From Chloroflexota bacterium (GTDB taxonomy: Bacteria; Chloroflexota; UBA5177; JANWHV01), in the NCBI GenBank assembly GCA_025924845.1, contig JAICHN010000004.1, forward strand, positions 1 to 31,279: DNA of 31,279 nt, given 5' to 3'. This document shows positions 1 to 8,104 of this stretch, in pieces. The position numbers were made by a program, and so were the translations under genes. Below the pieces are notes generated by a model. That model was not told the origin of the DNA, did no database searches, and saw only the letters and a program-made list of their open reading frames with translations. The first letter of the stretch is position 1; every line of letters starts with the position of its first letter.

Positions 1-828
1 CTGAGCAAGATCGTAGTCGCCGCGCCGCGCCACACCTTCCAACTCGCCCCAGCCCCAGGGATAAAGAAACTCAATATCCGTTGTGCCCTTGCTATAGTGC
101 GCGAGTTCCTCGGGAGCATGTTCGCGGAGCCGCAAAAAGTCGGCCGGAATGCCCAGGTTGCGGTACCACTGGAAGCGTTCTTGCTTCCAATGCTCGTAGG
201 CGTCGGCCTCGGCCTTCGGGCGCACGAAATATTCGCACTCCATTTGCTCGAATTCGCGGGAGCGGAAGATGAAATTACCGGGCGAAATCTCATTCCGGAA
301 CGACTTGCCGATTTGGGCGATGCCGAGCGGTAAGCGGCGGTTGGTGCTCTTTTGCACGTTGAGGAAGTTCACGAAAATACCCTGGGCCGTTTCGGGGCGC
401 AGGTAGACGACGGCGGCATCCTCTTCGACTGGGCCGAGAAACGTCTTGAACATCAGGTTAAATTGGCGCGGCTGGCCCAACTTGCCGCCGCAGGCTGGGC
501 ACACGCCCACCTCGGCCGGCTCGTCGGCGCGGAAGCGACGTCGGCAGTCGGCGCACTCGACCAGGGGATCGGAGAAATTCTCCACGTGGCCCGAGGCACG
601 CCACACCTCGGGCGACATAATAATGCTCGCGTCCAGGCCGACCACATCGTCGCGCATTTGCACCATCGCTCGCCACCAGGCGCGCTTGACGTTGTTTTTC
701 AGTTCAACGCCAAGAGGACCGTAATCCCAGCAACTGTTTATCCCGCCATATATTTCACTGCTCTGGAAAATGAAGCCGCGTCGCTTGCAGAGCGAGACCA
801 ACTTGTCCAGGGGTACGGGTCTATCCAA
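1..828 (-). CDS. glyQS: Glycyl-tRNA synthetase, single-chain type (3' part lies beyond the window)
   Basis: Charges tRNA-Gly with glycine in the cytoplasm. The 276 visible codons are the N-terminal part of the dimeric, single-chain class II enzyme. They open with LDKLVSLCKRRGFIFQSSEIYGG-like sequence (typical family start), then NSCWDYGPLG. Next comes a four-cysteine zinc-ribbon insertion (CADC ... CPAC) and class II motif 2 (KSFRNEISPGNFIFRSREFEQ region, key residues R, N, E and R). I place the start at a TTG at 828 because GGAGAGGAG sits 8 nt before it; an in-frame ATG at 855 has no comparable ribosome site. The start overlaps the end of recO by 8 bp, so the two are probably translated together. 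The gene runs off the left edge, so the catalytic C-terminal half and anticodon domain are not seen. The identification is very secure; the start is moderately sure. Confidence 0.96.
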   Translation of the reverse strand, partial: MDRPVPLDKLVSLCKRRGFIFQSSEIYGGINSCWDYGPLGVELKNNVKRAWWRAMVQMRDDVVGLDASIIMSPEVWRASGHVENFSDPLVECADCRRRFRADEPAEVGVCPACGGKLGQPRQFNLMFKTFLGPVEEDAAVVYLRPETAQGIFVNFLNVQKSTNRRLPLGIAQIGKSFRNEISPGNFIFRSREFEQMECEYFVRPKAEADAYEHWKQERFQWYRNLGIPADFLRLREHAPEELAHYSKGTTDIEFLYPWGWGELEGVARRGDYDLAQ

Positions 829-1612
829 ATGCAGCGCTCCTCTCCGGCATGGCATGCAGCCGCCGGATTACCTCGATGAAGCCGACCGATCGCAGTCTTA
901 GGTCCAACAAATACTGAATGTAACCGATCAGCACACGCTCTGCCTCCGCCATGGTCCGTTCGGACACTCTGACTCGCCCGATAATTTCCTCCGGCCGAGT
1001 CTGCAGGTTACGAAGAAGACGGAGCGCCTCAATGCTGATCGTTTCGGAGGGAGTGCGCTCGGCGCAGGCAGGACATAAAACACCCCCTTCCGCCGAGGCA
1101 AAACTGTTGAGGTCCGGCTGAATGATCGTTTCGCAGCCCACGCACCGATGCAGTTGAGGGCGGTAGCCGCTCAGAGCCAGCAAATCGAGCTCGTAGACCC
1201 GGAGGGCGACCAACGGATCGATCCCCGGGTCGGCCAGGCGTCGCATGACCGCGATGACGGCGTTGAATAAGCCCGGATTGGCGGCGCGCTCCTCGGTGAA
1301 GCGGTCGAGCAATTCGCCCGCGTAAAAGGCGAGCGACAGGCGCCCAAGGTCATCGCGCAACAGCGGAAAGCGCTCGATGGTTTCTCCCTGCGTGATCAGA
1401 TCGAAGGTTCTGCCGTGCGCCAGAAAAAGATTGCCGTGAGTGAACAAATCAACATGCGCCGCAAGTCGGCTGGTCGTGCGCCGTGCGCCCTTGGCGAGGG
1501 CAGCCAGCTTGCCGTTTTGGGCGGTATACAACACCAGTAAGCGATCGCGCTCGCCGAAGGCGCTTGATTTTAGGGTAATCGCCTCCGCGCGATATGTGCG
1601 GGCCGTAGTCAT
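821..1612 (-). CDS. recO: DNA repair protein RecO
   Basis: Recombination mediator that loads RecA onto SSB-coated DNA together with RecR (RecFOR pathway). The 263-residue protein matches the usual family length. The N-terminal OB-fold begins TYRAEAITLKSSAFGERDRLL, including the typical 'GE.D.L..L.t...GKl.alAKGarr' pattern. The central helical domain follows. A zinc-finger-like pair CVGC ... CPAC lies near residues 150-180, as in RecO proteins that bind zinc. The start is the ATG at 1612, preceded by AGGAAG about 10 nt away; a longer in-frame extension to 1696 has no support. Its 3' end overlaps the start of the glycyl-tRNA synthetase, an arrangement of recO and glyS that fits a housekeeping operon. 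Confidence 0.96.
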   Translation of the reverse strand: MTTARTYRAEAITLKSSAFGERDRLLVLYTAQNGKLAALAKGARRTTSRLAAHVDLFTHGNLFLAHGRTFDLITQGETIERFPLLRDDLGRLSLAFYAGELLDRFTEERAANPGLFNAVIAVMRRLADPGIDPLVALRVYELDLLALSGYRPQLHRCVGCETIIQPDLNSFASAEGGVLCPACAERTPSETISIEALRLLRNLQTRPEEIIGRVRVSERTMAEAERVLIGYIQYLLDLRLRSVGFIEVIRRLHAMPERSAAFG

Positions 1613-1923
1613 GAGGGGCAGGCTTCCTGAGGCTGAGTTTGCATGCGTCAGTGTACCATCCCCGGCGCACGGTGAAGTGTAGGAGTAGTATCGCATTGCG
1701 CGTCGGCTGTTTCGCTGCTAGTGTATGCAAAGACGGCATCCTTTGGAGGGCGCGGGCCTGCGAACGAGTACGCTCTGGGTGGCCCAAGGCAGGAACGGGG
1801 CAGCCGCGGCTGCAAAAGGCCGAGTCCCGTGGGCTGCCGGCGTACTGGGCTCAGATCGGACAGTGGCGCATACGGGGCGATGCCATGGGCGCCGGCTAGG
1901 CGTACCGTCGTGGAAAGAGGTTG
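1613..1923. other. Intergenic region between divergent recO and histidine kinase
   Basis: About 310 bp without a credible gene; the short reading frames here have no ribosome sites and no family resemblance. Transcription of recO (leftward) and of the kinase (rightward) must both start here. A possible leftward -10 (TACACT) lies near 1650 but its -35 is poor. The region contains one copy of a dispersed repeat (1741-1827) including a perfect 14-bp palindrome, GCAGCCGCGGCTGC, at 1800-1813. Confidence 0.6.
1741..1827 (+). repeat. Dispersed intergenic repeat, copy A
   Basis: Aligns in the same orientation with 17796-17870. The core 1785-1813 matches 17828-17856 at 26 of 29 positions. The 14 nt after it match at 9 positions. 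The 24 nt from 1741 match at 18 positions, five of the six differences being transitions. Copy A has about 11 extra nucleotides in the middle. The pattern is that of two diverged copies of one element. It has no coding content; the element family is unknown to me. Confidence 0.55.
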
Positions 1924-3750
1924 ATGGTTACACGGGCACCAATTCTCGGAGCCGGCGCGGTACTCGGTCGCGGCGCGGGCACGGCTGCCGCCGCGGGCGA
2001 CGGGCAGAGCCCGCGCTTCAATCGGCGTAGCCGCCGGTGGCTGGTTCCGATTGGCGCGGCGCGGCTCCGCCTGCTGCTCCAGTCACAATCGCGCATCGAA
2101 TCGCGCATCGTAGCGCTCCATTGGTTGGTGGTCTTACTGGTGGCGGCGGGCGCCCTCTTGCCGGACTCGTTGGGGCCCGGTATCGGTCTCATGGGCGGCC
2201 TGTTGGTCGTGTGCGTGCTCACCCTCCATCCTCTGGGCTATTTGCTGCTCGCGCGTTATGCTTATGCGCCCTTGCGGCGCAATGGGGCGTTGCGCACCGC
2301 GGTGCTGACCGCGCTGGACGTGAGCACCGCGATGGGCGTGCTGTTTATCACGGTCAACAAGCCGGGCTACACCCAGGTCCTCCTGTTCAGCGTGGTACTG
2401 CTTTCGGCAACGCGGTATAGTTTGAGCCGCGCCCTGGGCATTACCTCGCTGGTCTCCATTCTGCAATTCTTCTCCATTCTGGCCGCCAACGATCATACGC
2501 TTCAGGTGACGAACCTAAGCGGCGCCGTGGTCGCGATGTTCGCTCTTACCTATGGGGTGAATCAACTCAGCCAGGCCGAGCGACAGATGGCCGCCATCGC
2601 CTCTGAAAATGCCCACCTCTATCGGGCGGTGCTGCTGCGCAACACGGAACTGGCTACGATTTACGGCTTGAGCCAGACGGCTACCCAGGATACCGATCCG
2701 GATCGTCTCCTCGAGTCCGGCCTTGAACTGATCCTTTCCGCCATGCCGTTACTGGGCGGCCAGGCATTTCGCTATGACGGGGATACCGGTACGCTGGATT
2801 TGCTGTTTGTGCGGCAGGCGCATTTGATGCGGGGAGCGCCGACCGAGGCGGCACAGGCCGAGGCGCGGCAAGCGGCGCATACCCGCGTGGTGGTGATCAC
2901 CGACGGTTGGACCGTAGACGATGAACCGGTGGCCAGGGTGAGTGCGCCCATTCTCGTGCAAGGGAGGCCGGTCGGCGTTGTGCAGGGCCTGATCGGCACC
3001 GCGGAGGCACGGCAGGGGGATCTCCCATCCAGCCAGAGCCTCAGCATGGCCTGCCAGGAATTGGGAACCTGGGTGGAGAAGTCTCTACTCCGGATCGCGG
3101 CCCAGCGGAGCCTTGTACTCGAGGAAAAGAATCGCATCGCCCGCGAGCTTCACGACACCGTGCTGCAGATCCTCTTCAGTACCGGCCTGGGCGCCGAGTG
3201 GTGCCTGCGCCGGGCCAAAAACGATCCCGCCCTTTCCGCGAAGTTGATGGACATGCGCAAGCTTTCGGCTCAGGCAAGCAGCGCTCTGCGCGGCGCCATT
3301 TACACCCTCTCGTCCACCGTGGCCGATGTTGGCCTGGTGCCCGCCATGGAGACGCTGGTGGCCTCGTTTGTCGAGCAGTATCATTTGCCGGTGTCCTTCA
3401 GCATGGTAGGCAGCGCGCCGGACCTTTCCATTTTGCACCAGAATGCCATGCATCGGGTGGTGCGGGAGAGTTTGATGAATGCCTATAAGCACGCTCGGGC
3501 CAGCCACGTGGCGGCCCGCGTAATCTTCGAGCCCGAGCAGGTGGCGGTAGTGGTACAGGATGACGGCGTGGGCCTGCCCGCCGGCGTGGCGGAGCGCTAT
3601 GCCGACGACCTTTCCCATTTTGGTCTGCGCACGGTGGCACGCCAGATCGAGGAACTCTCCGGCAGCTTTGAGGTGATGAACGGGGAAGAGGGCGGCACTG
3701 TGGTTCGCGCCGTCCTTCCCCTGAGAACGGCGGACATGGGAGGCCGATAA
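1924..3750 (+). CDS. Membrane-bound NarL-type sensor histidine kinase
   Basis: Sensor kinase of the HisKA_3 (NarX/DesK) class that would phosphorylate the adjacent LuxR-type regulator. Of 608 residues, the first ~55 are Ala/Gly/Arg-rich. About six hydrophobic segments follow (roughly 62-80, 88-110, 124-143, 150-163, 170-188, 199-213). A short coiled region (218-245) leads to a GAF-like domain (~255-390). The HisKA_3 helix contains NRIARELHDTVLQ, with phospho-acceptor His410. The HATPase domain carries an N-box (ESLMNAYKHA) and DDGVG. The ATG at 1924 is chosen because a purine-rich GGAAAGAGG lies just upstream; a TTG at 1921 is equally possible. The stop lies 2 bp before the response regulator, so they are cotranscribed. 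The signal sensed cannot be told: the membrane part has almost no extracytoplasmic loop, suggesting intramembrane or cytoplasmic sensing. Confidence 0.93.
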   Translation: MVTRAPILGAGAVLGRGAGTAAAAGDGQSPRFNRRSRRWLVPIGAARLRLLLQSQSRIESRIVALHWLVVLLVAAGALLPDSLGPGIGLMGGLLVVCVLTLHPLGYLLLARYAYAPLRRNGALRTAVLTALDVSTAMGVLFITVNKPGYTQVLLFSVVLLSATRYSLSRALGITSLVSILQFFSILAANDHTLQVTNLSGAVVAMFALTYGVNQLSQAERQMAAIASENAHLYRAVLLRNTELATIYGLSQTATQDTDPDRLLESGLELILSAMPLLGGQAFRYDGDTGTLDLLFVRQAHLMRGAPTEAAQAEARQAAHTRVVVITDGWTVDDEPVARVSAPILVQGRPVGVVQGLIGTAEARQGDLPSSQSLSMACQELGTWVEKSLLRIAAQRSLVLEEKNRIARELHDTVLQILFSTGLGAEWCLRRAKNDPALSAKLMDMRKLSAQASSALRGAIYTLSSTVADVGLVPAMETLVASFVEQYHLPVSFSMVGSAPDLSILHQNAMHRVVRESLMNAYKHARASHVAARVIFEPEQVAVVVQDDGVGLPAGVAERYADDLSHFGLRTVARQIEELSGSFEVMNGEEGGTVVRAVLPLRTADMGGR

Positions 3751-3752
3751 GC

Positions 3753-4391
3753 ATGGAGATCACACCGATTCGCATCCTGGTGGTGGACGATCATGCAATC
3801 GTGCGCGAGGGCTTGACCAAAATCCTCAGTCAGGAGCCCGACTTCCAGATCGTCGGGGAAGCGGCGGACGGCGCCTCGGCGCTCACCGTGGTGGAGCGGC
3901 TACGGCCTGACATCGTGCTGCTCGATCTCCGCATGCCCGGCGGCGACGGCATCGAAGTCTGCCGGAGCATTACGACGCGCTTTCCCGAGGTGCGCGTCAT
4001 TATCCTCACCGCTTTCCTCGACAGCGACACCATTAACCGCTGCATCCTGGCCGGGGCAAAAGGCTATGTGGTAAAGGACATCGAGCGTACCGATCTTAAC
4101 CTCTCGATTCGCGACGTCGCTCAGGGCGAGGCATTTCTCGACCGGAAGGCCCATACCGTGGTGGTCGAGCGGCTCAAGCGAGACGGGGATCGCAATCGGG
4201 TCGTGCTCAATGAGCGTGAAGTGAGTATCCTGAAGTTAATGGCTGAAGGGTGTACTAATCGCCAGATCGCCGCTAAACTCTTTGTCAGTGAAGGCACAAT
4301 CAAGGATCAGCTTCAAAAGATCATGGACAAGCTCGGCGCGACGAACCGCGTTTCGGCCCTGTACGTGGCGGCGAAGGAGGGGCTGATTTAG
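3753..4391 (+). CDS. Two-component response regulator, NarL/LuxR family
   Basis: Cytoplasmic DNA-binding regulator, partner of the upstream kinase. The receiver domain (1-120) has the acidic pair Asp12-Asp13, phospho-acceptor Asp58 (VLLDLRMPG), Thr86 and Lys108, so all phosphorylation residues are intact. A GerE-type helix-turn-helix occupies 151-212 (LNEREVSILKLMAEGCTNRQIA, then VSEGTIKDQL). The recognition helix has TIKDQL where most family members have TVKNHV, so its DNA site may differ. At 212 residues it is of normal length. GAGG lies 9 nt before the ATG. Its targets are not shown by the sequence; no obvious repeated operator was seen in the cluster. Confidence 0.95.
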   Translation: MEITPIRILVVDDHAIVREGLTKILSQEPDFQIVGEAADGASALTVVERLRPDIVLLDLRMPGGDGIEVCRSITTRFPEVRVIILTAFLDSDTINRCILAGAKGYVVKDIERTDLNLSIRDVAQGEAFLDRKAHTVVVERLKRDGDRNRVVLNEREVSILKLMAEGCTNRQIAAKLFVSEGTIKDQLQKIMDKLGATNRVSALYVAAKEGLI

Positions 4392-4432
4392 CCGTACCGC
4401 GGCGTGCCCTACCAATGCCGACGCGAGGTGTG

Positions 4433-6310
4433 ATGACCGAACCCGACCCTATACTGGAAACCCTGGCCGGCGCGCTGGCGGCGGCGGGCGCCGATCCCGG
4501 GAAGTTGGAGGCGCTGGGCGCTCACTATGGCGCGGCGGGCGTGCCGCTCCCCACGCTGCTCGCTTCCCTGCCCGAACTCTCATCTACCGGCGATGCCGCC
4601 TCGGCCCTCGCGGTGGGGTATCTGCGTGCTCGCGAACAAAGTGACCAGCACGAACTGGCCCGCTTACGGCTCGAGCTCCATCGGCGGCGCGCCGAAATTA
4701 CCGCCCTGCAGCACGTCAATACCGTCGCCACCAGCAGCCTGGATGAACGCACCGTGCTGACCAAGGTTGTGGATGCGATAGCGGAGGTGATGGGCGTTGC
4801 CGTTTGTTCCATCTATCTGCTGCAGGGGTCGAACGGACTCCTCCTTGCCGCCACCTACGGACTCAATCCATCAGCGGTGGGCACGGCTCGCCTCTCGCTG
4901 GGCGAAGGGCTGATCGGCTGGGCGGCGCAGAACCGCGAAACCACGAACGTGCCGGACCTCTGGTGCGATGCCCGCGCCAAGTACCTTCCGGAGACCCGAG
5001 AGGACCCCTATCACTCACTCCTGGCCGTGCCGATTTTGGCGACCGGGGGCGAAGCGTTGCTTGGGGTCATCGCGGTCCAGACCCGGCAGAGCCGCGAATT
5101 CACCGGCGACGAGATCACCTTCCTGGAGATGGTTGCGGGCCAGCTCGCCCTGTCGATTGAAAACGCGCGCTCCTACGGCCAAACGGACGCGCGTCTACGC
5201 CAGAAGGTGGCCGCGCTGACCACGCTGCATCAGATCGTGGTGGCCGTGGCGGGCAGCCTGGACCTGCGCCGGGTGCTTGATACCATAGCCGAGCAGGCCG
5301 TCACGCTTGGCCAATGTGACGGAAGCGCTATTCTGACCCGCAAGGCGCCCCAACAGAACCTGCGGGTCGAGGCAGGTTGGGGGGTGGATGTAGCGGAGCA
5401 ATTGGAGCAGATCCAGCGCATCGCCCTGGCCTGCCTACAGCAGCGCGCGCCGCGTGTCGATCTCCTCCCCGGTCCCACCGCTGATGCCGCGCGGGCCGTG
5501 GTTTGCGGGCCCTTGCGCGGCCATGGATCGACCTTCGGCGTGCTGGTGGTGATCGGCAAGCCGGGCCAGAGCTTTGACGGCGAGACCTGTGACGTGCTCA
5601 ATGACTTCGCGAGCGTGGCCGCCCTGGCAATCGAAAACGCCCAATTGCATCAGGCGACGCGACAGAATCTGGAAGCGAAGTCGGTGCTGCTGGCCGAACT
5701 GCATCACCGGGTAAAGAACAACTTGCAGACCGTCGCCTCCTTGCTGTCCCTGGCCCTTCGCCATAGTAAATCCGAAGAGGCGAGCAACACGCTGCGTGAG
5801 AGCTATAACCGGGTACGGAGCATTGCCGCCGCGCACGACTTGCTCTCACGCCAGGCGATCGGCGTGACCACAATCGAGGCGGTGGCGCGCAAGGTGATTG
5901 AACTGCTCGAGCCGACCCTGCAAGGCAAGGCGGCGGTGCGCTTCGTGGTCGAAGGCGAGACGATTGAGCTGGAGACGCGGGAGGCCACCACGCTGGCCAT
6001 CCTGCTCAATGAACTGCTGACCAACGCCGTACGCCACGGTCTGCGCGGGCGTGACCAGGGCACGATCCGCGTCCTGTACGGCAGGCAGGGATCCCAGGTC
6101 TGGGTGACGGTGGCGGACGATGGAAACGGACTGCCGCCGGAGTTCTCGCTCGGTAAGAACAAAGGTCTGGGGCTCTCGATCGTACGAACCCTGGTCGAAG
6201 CCGATTTGCACGGTCAGGTAGACTGGGGAGGCGACCAGGGAGCAGGGTTCACCCTGCTCTTCACGCCGCCTGCTGCCGGCGCGGGGCGCCTTGACCCGGC
6301 GCGCGCCTGA
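4433..6310 (+). CDS. Soluble GAF-GAF-HisKA_2 sensor histidine kinase
   Basis: Cytoplasmic sensor kinase of 625 residues with no membrane segment. After an N-terminal helical stretch (1-100) come two GAF domains (about 105-245 and 262-405), which bind small ligands or cofactors. A HisKA_2 dimerisation helix follows, with the ELHHRVKNNLQ motif (phospho-acceptor probably His425). The HATPase domain (about 510-615) has an N-box (NELLTNAVRHGL), DDGNGLPP and a G-rich lid (GLGLSIV). The ATG at 4433 is preferred because GAGG precedes it; an ATG at 4415 in the same frame lacks a ribosome site. It follows the response regulator by about 40 bp and belongs to the same cluster. No second regulator is encoded next to it. 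HisKA_2 kinases often serve atypical or unlinked regulators, so its partner may be elsewhere, or it may feed the NarL regulator. Confidence 0.93.
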   Translation: MTEPDPILETLAGALAAAGADPGKLEALGAHYGAAGVPLPTLLASLPELSSTGDAASALAVGYLRAREQSDQHELARLRLELHRRRAEITALQHVNTVATSSLDERTVLTKVVDAIAEVMGVAVCSIYLLQGSNGLLLAATYGLNPSAVGTARLSLGEGLIGWAAQNRETTNVPDLWCDARAKYLPETREDPYHSLLAVPILATGGEALLGVIAVQTRQSREFTGDEITFLEMVAGQLALSIENARSYGQTDARLRQKVAALTTLHQIVVAVAGSLDLRRVLDTIAEQAVTLGQCDGSAILTRKAPQQNLRVEAGWGVDVAEQLEQIQRIALACLQQRAPRVDLLPGPTADAARAVVCGPLRGHGSTFGVLVVIGKPGQSFDGETCDVLNDFASVAALAIENAQLHQATRQNLEAKSVLLAELHHRVKNNLQTVASLLSLALRHSKSEEASNTLRESYNRVRSIAAAHDLLSRQAIGVTTIEAVARKVIELLEPTLQGKAAVRFVVEGETIELETREATTLAILLNELLTNAVRHGLRGRDQGTIRVLYGRQGSQVWVTVADDGNGLPPEFSLGKNKGLGLSIVRTLVEADLHGQVDWGGDQGAGFTLLFTPPAAGAGRLDPARA

Positions 6311-6326
6311 GTTTGAGACAGTACAG

Positions 6327-6386
6327 AGCCCTGCAAGTGGGGACAAGCGGAGTGCTGTGGGTGTGGTCTGAGTCGCTTGCAGGGCT
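6327..6386. other. Inverted repeat between kinase and tlyA
   Basis: Perfect 11-nt arms, AGCCCTGCAAG (6327-6337) and CTTGCAGGGCT (6376-6386), enclose 38 nt. There is no T-tract after the right arm, so an intrinsic terminator is not clearly indicated. A TATAAG hexamer follows at 6396-6401 and could be the -10 of tlyA, though no good -35 is present. It could be a regulatory site, a weak terminator or a repeat remnant. Confidence 0.4.
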
Positions 6387-6459
6387 TGGCTACAGTATAA
6401 GCGTCTATCGCAAGATGATCTAGGTGTCCCCTCCAGCAAAATCGAACGGCGTTCCCAAA

Positions 6460-7263
6460 ATGCGACTCGATCAGCTGTTGGTCGAGCGCGGCCTGGCGGG
6501 TGGGCGCGGCGAGGCGCACCGCCTGATCCTGGATGGACGAGTGCGGAGCGGCCATCGGGTGCTGAATCGTCCCGGGCTGGCCGTGCCGCTCGACCTCCCG
6601 CTGGAGGTGGAGCAACCGCCGATCAGCTACGTCGGTCGCGGCGGCTTTAAGCTGGCCGCCGCTCTCGATACCTTTCCGGTGCGGGTAGCCGGAGTGACGG
6701 CGCTGGATACCGGGGCGTCCACGGGCGGCTTTACCGATGTGCTGCTGCGCCGAGGCGCGGCGCGTGTCTACGCGATTGACGTCGGCTACGGACAGCTGGC
6801 CTGGGCATTGCGGAACGATCCCAGAGTGGTGGTGATGGAGCGAACCAATATTCGCTATCTGCGTGAGTTGCCGGAGCAGCCGGCGCTGGCTACAATCGAC
6901 GTATCATTCATCTCCCTGGACTTGGTGCTCCCGGCGGTGCGGCAACTCTTAACTCCCCACGGTCAGGCAATTTGCCTGATCAAGCCGCAATTCGAGGCGG
7001 GCAGGGATCAGGTCGGCAAGGGAGGAGTGGTACGGGACCCGGAGGCGCACGCGATGGTGCTGCGCCGCGTACTGCGACGAGCGCGGGACGACGGTTGGCG
7101 CGTGGGCGGCCTGATCTGTTCCCCCATCACCGGGCCGGCCGGGAATCGTGAGTTTCTCGCCTGGCTGCATCATGAACCTGGGGCGGATGCCGACGACCTC
7201 GAACGGACGATCATGGGAGTGCTGAATGACCGACCTTCCCCTCTTGCCGACCAACCCGTTTGA
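6460..7263 (+). CDS. tlyA: TlyA-family rRNA 2'-O-methyltransferase (S4 domain + FtsJ fold)
   Basis: Predicted SAM-dependent methyltransferase that modifies ribose 2'-OH groups of ribosomal RNA (in mycobacteria, cytidines in 16S and 23S rRNA, affecting capreomycin sensitivity). The older name 'hemolysin A' is misleading. An S4 RNA-binding domain opens the protein ([12 protein letters not shown] ... LILDGRV). It is followed by the FtsJ-like catalytic domain with SAM loop [11 protein letters not shown]. The K-D-K-E tetrad residues appear in RGGFKLA, LDTGAS, LIKPQFE and GNREF. The ATG at 6460 matches where the S4 domain begins; a GTG at 6424 would add 12 residues and cannot be excluded, as neither start has a clear ribosome site. 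The last 38 bp overlap nadK, indicating translational coupling of the two. Confidence 0.93.
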   Translation: MRLDQLLVERGLAGGRGEAHRLILDGRVRSGHRVLNRPGLAVPLDLPLEVEQPPISYVGRGGFKLAAALDTFPVRVAGVTALDTGASTGGFTDVLLRRGAARVYAIDVGYGQLAWALRNDPRVVVMERTNIRYLRELPEQPALATIDVSFISLDLVLPAVRQLLTPHGQAICLIKPQFEAGRDQVGKGGVVRDPEAHAMVLRRVLRRARDDGWRVGGLICSPITGPAGNREFLAWLHHEPGADADDLERTIMGVLNDRPSPLADQPV

Positions 7264-8104
7264 TAGTCCGCCGCTCCGCCGCGTCGCGGTGCTGCACCAC
7301 CCGAAAGTCCAGGCGGCGCGCGACATGGCCGAAGCAATGTGTGACCTGCTCCGCGTGCTCGAAGTGCCCATGCGTATCGGATCGGTGTGGGACACCGCCG
7401 CGGTCGAAGCGCTTCTTCCCACGGTGGATGTGTGCCTAGTGCTGGGCGGTGACGGCAGCATGCTGCGGGTAGCGCGCCTTGCCGCGCCGCGCGGCGTCCC
7501 GGTACTTGGCGTAAATCTTGGCAAACTTGGCTTCCTGGCCGAACTGGAACCCGCGGACGCCCTGCGGCGTTTGCCGGGTATCCTGGCGGGCAACTATTGG
7601 CTGGAAGAGCGCATCATGATCACGGCGGAACTGCATCGGGCGGGCAAGCCGGTGATCAGCCTCGATTGCCTGAACGAGGTGGTGGTAGCGCGCCGCGACC
7701 TGGCCCGCGTGGTCAGGGTACAGGCAAGTATTGACGGACATGTGCTGACTACCTACACCGCCGACGGCGTGTTGGTGGCTACGCCGACCGGCTCAACCGC
7801 CTATGCGTTGGCGGCGGGAGGACCAATCCTCCATCCCGAGGTTCGGAACCTGGTCCTGGTGCCGATCAGCGCCCATCTTTCCATGCGAAGCCCTCTGGTG
7901 CTTCCCGCCACGACGGAGGTACGCCTTAGGGTGTTCACCGACCGCGAGGCCGGCGCCAGCTTCGACGGCCAGAGTGATGAGCTCTTACTGAGTAACGATG
8001 AAGTGGTGGTGCGGATGGGCAGGCACCTGGCCTGCTTCGTGCGCGCTCAGGAGCGGTCGTACTTCTATCACACCCTGGTGCATAAGTTGCGCGTCGCTCA
8101 CTGA
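7226..8104 (+). CDS. nadK: NAD kinase
   Basis: Phosphorylates NAD to NADP using ATP (or polyphosphate); the cell's only source of NADP. The 292-residue length is typical. Diagnostic motifs are present in order: the catalytic GGDGSMLR near residue 75, [11 protein letters not shown], the NE motif (CLNEVVV), and [24 protein letters not shown] followed by [11 protein letters not shown]. The ATG at 7226 lies inside the end of tlyA and has GGAG 6 nt upstream. The tlyA-nadK order (often followed by recN elsewhere) is common in bacteria; here recN is absent and a convergent gene follows. The 3' end overlaps that gene's end by 7 bp. Confidence 0.96.
   Translation: MTDLPLLPTNPFDSPPLRRVAVLHHPKVQAARDMAEAMCDLLRVLEVPMRIGSVWDTAAVEALLPTVDVCLVLGGDGSMLRVARLAAPRGVPVLGVNLGKLGFLAELEPADALRRLPGILAGNYWLEERIMITAELHRAGKPVISLDCLNEVVVARRDLARVVRVQASIDGHVLTTYTADGVLVATPTGSTAYALAAGGPILHPEVRNLVLVPISAHLSMRSPLVLPATTEVRLRVFTDREAGASFDGQSDELLLSNDEVVVRMGRHLACFVRAQERSYFYHTLVHKLRVAH

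Noticed and set aside
352..879. Open frame on the plus strand at the left end
   Set aside because: Antisense to the glycyl-tRNA synthetase, which has unmistakable class II motifs.
1725..2030. Small plus-strand frames in the recO-kinase gap
   Set aside because: Arg/Gly-rich products, no ribosome sites, partly within the dispersed repeat and kinase gene.
6424..6459. Upstream GTG start for tlyA
   Set aside because: No ribosome site and the extra 12 residues precede the S4 domain; kept only as an alternative.
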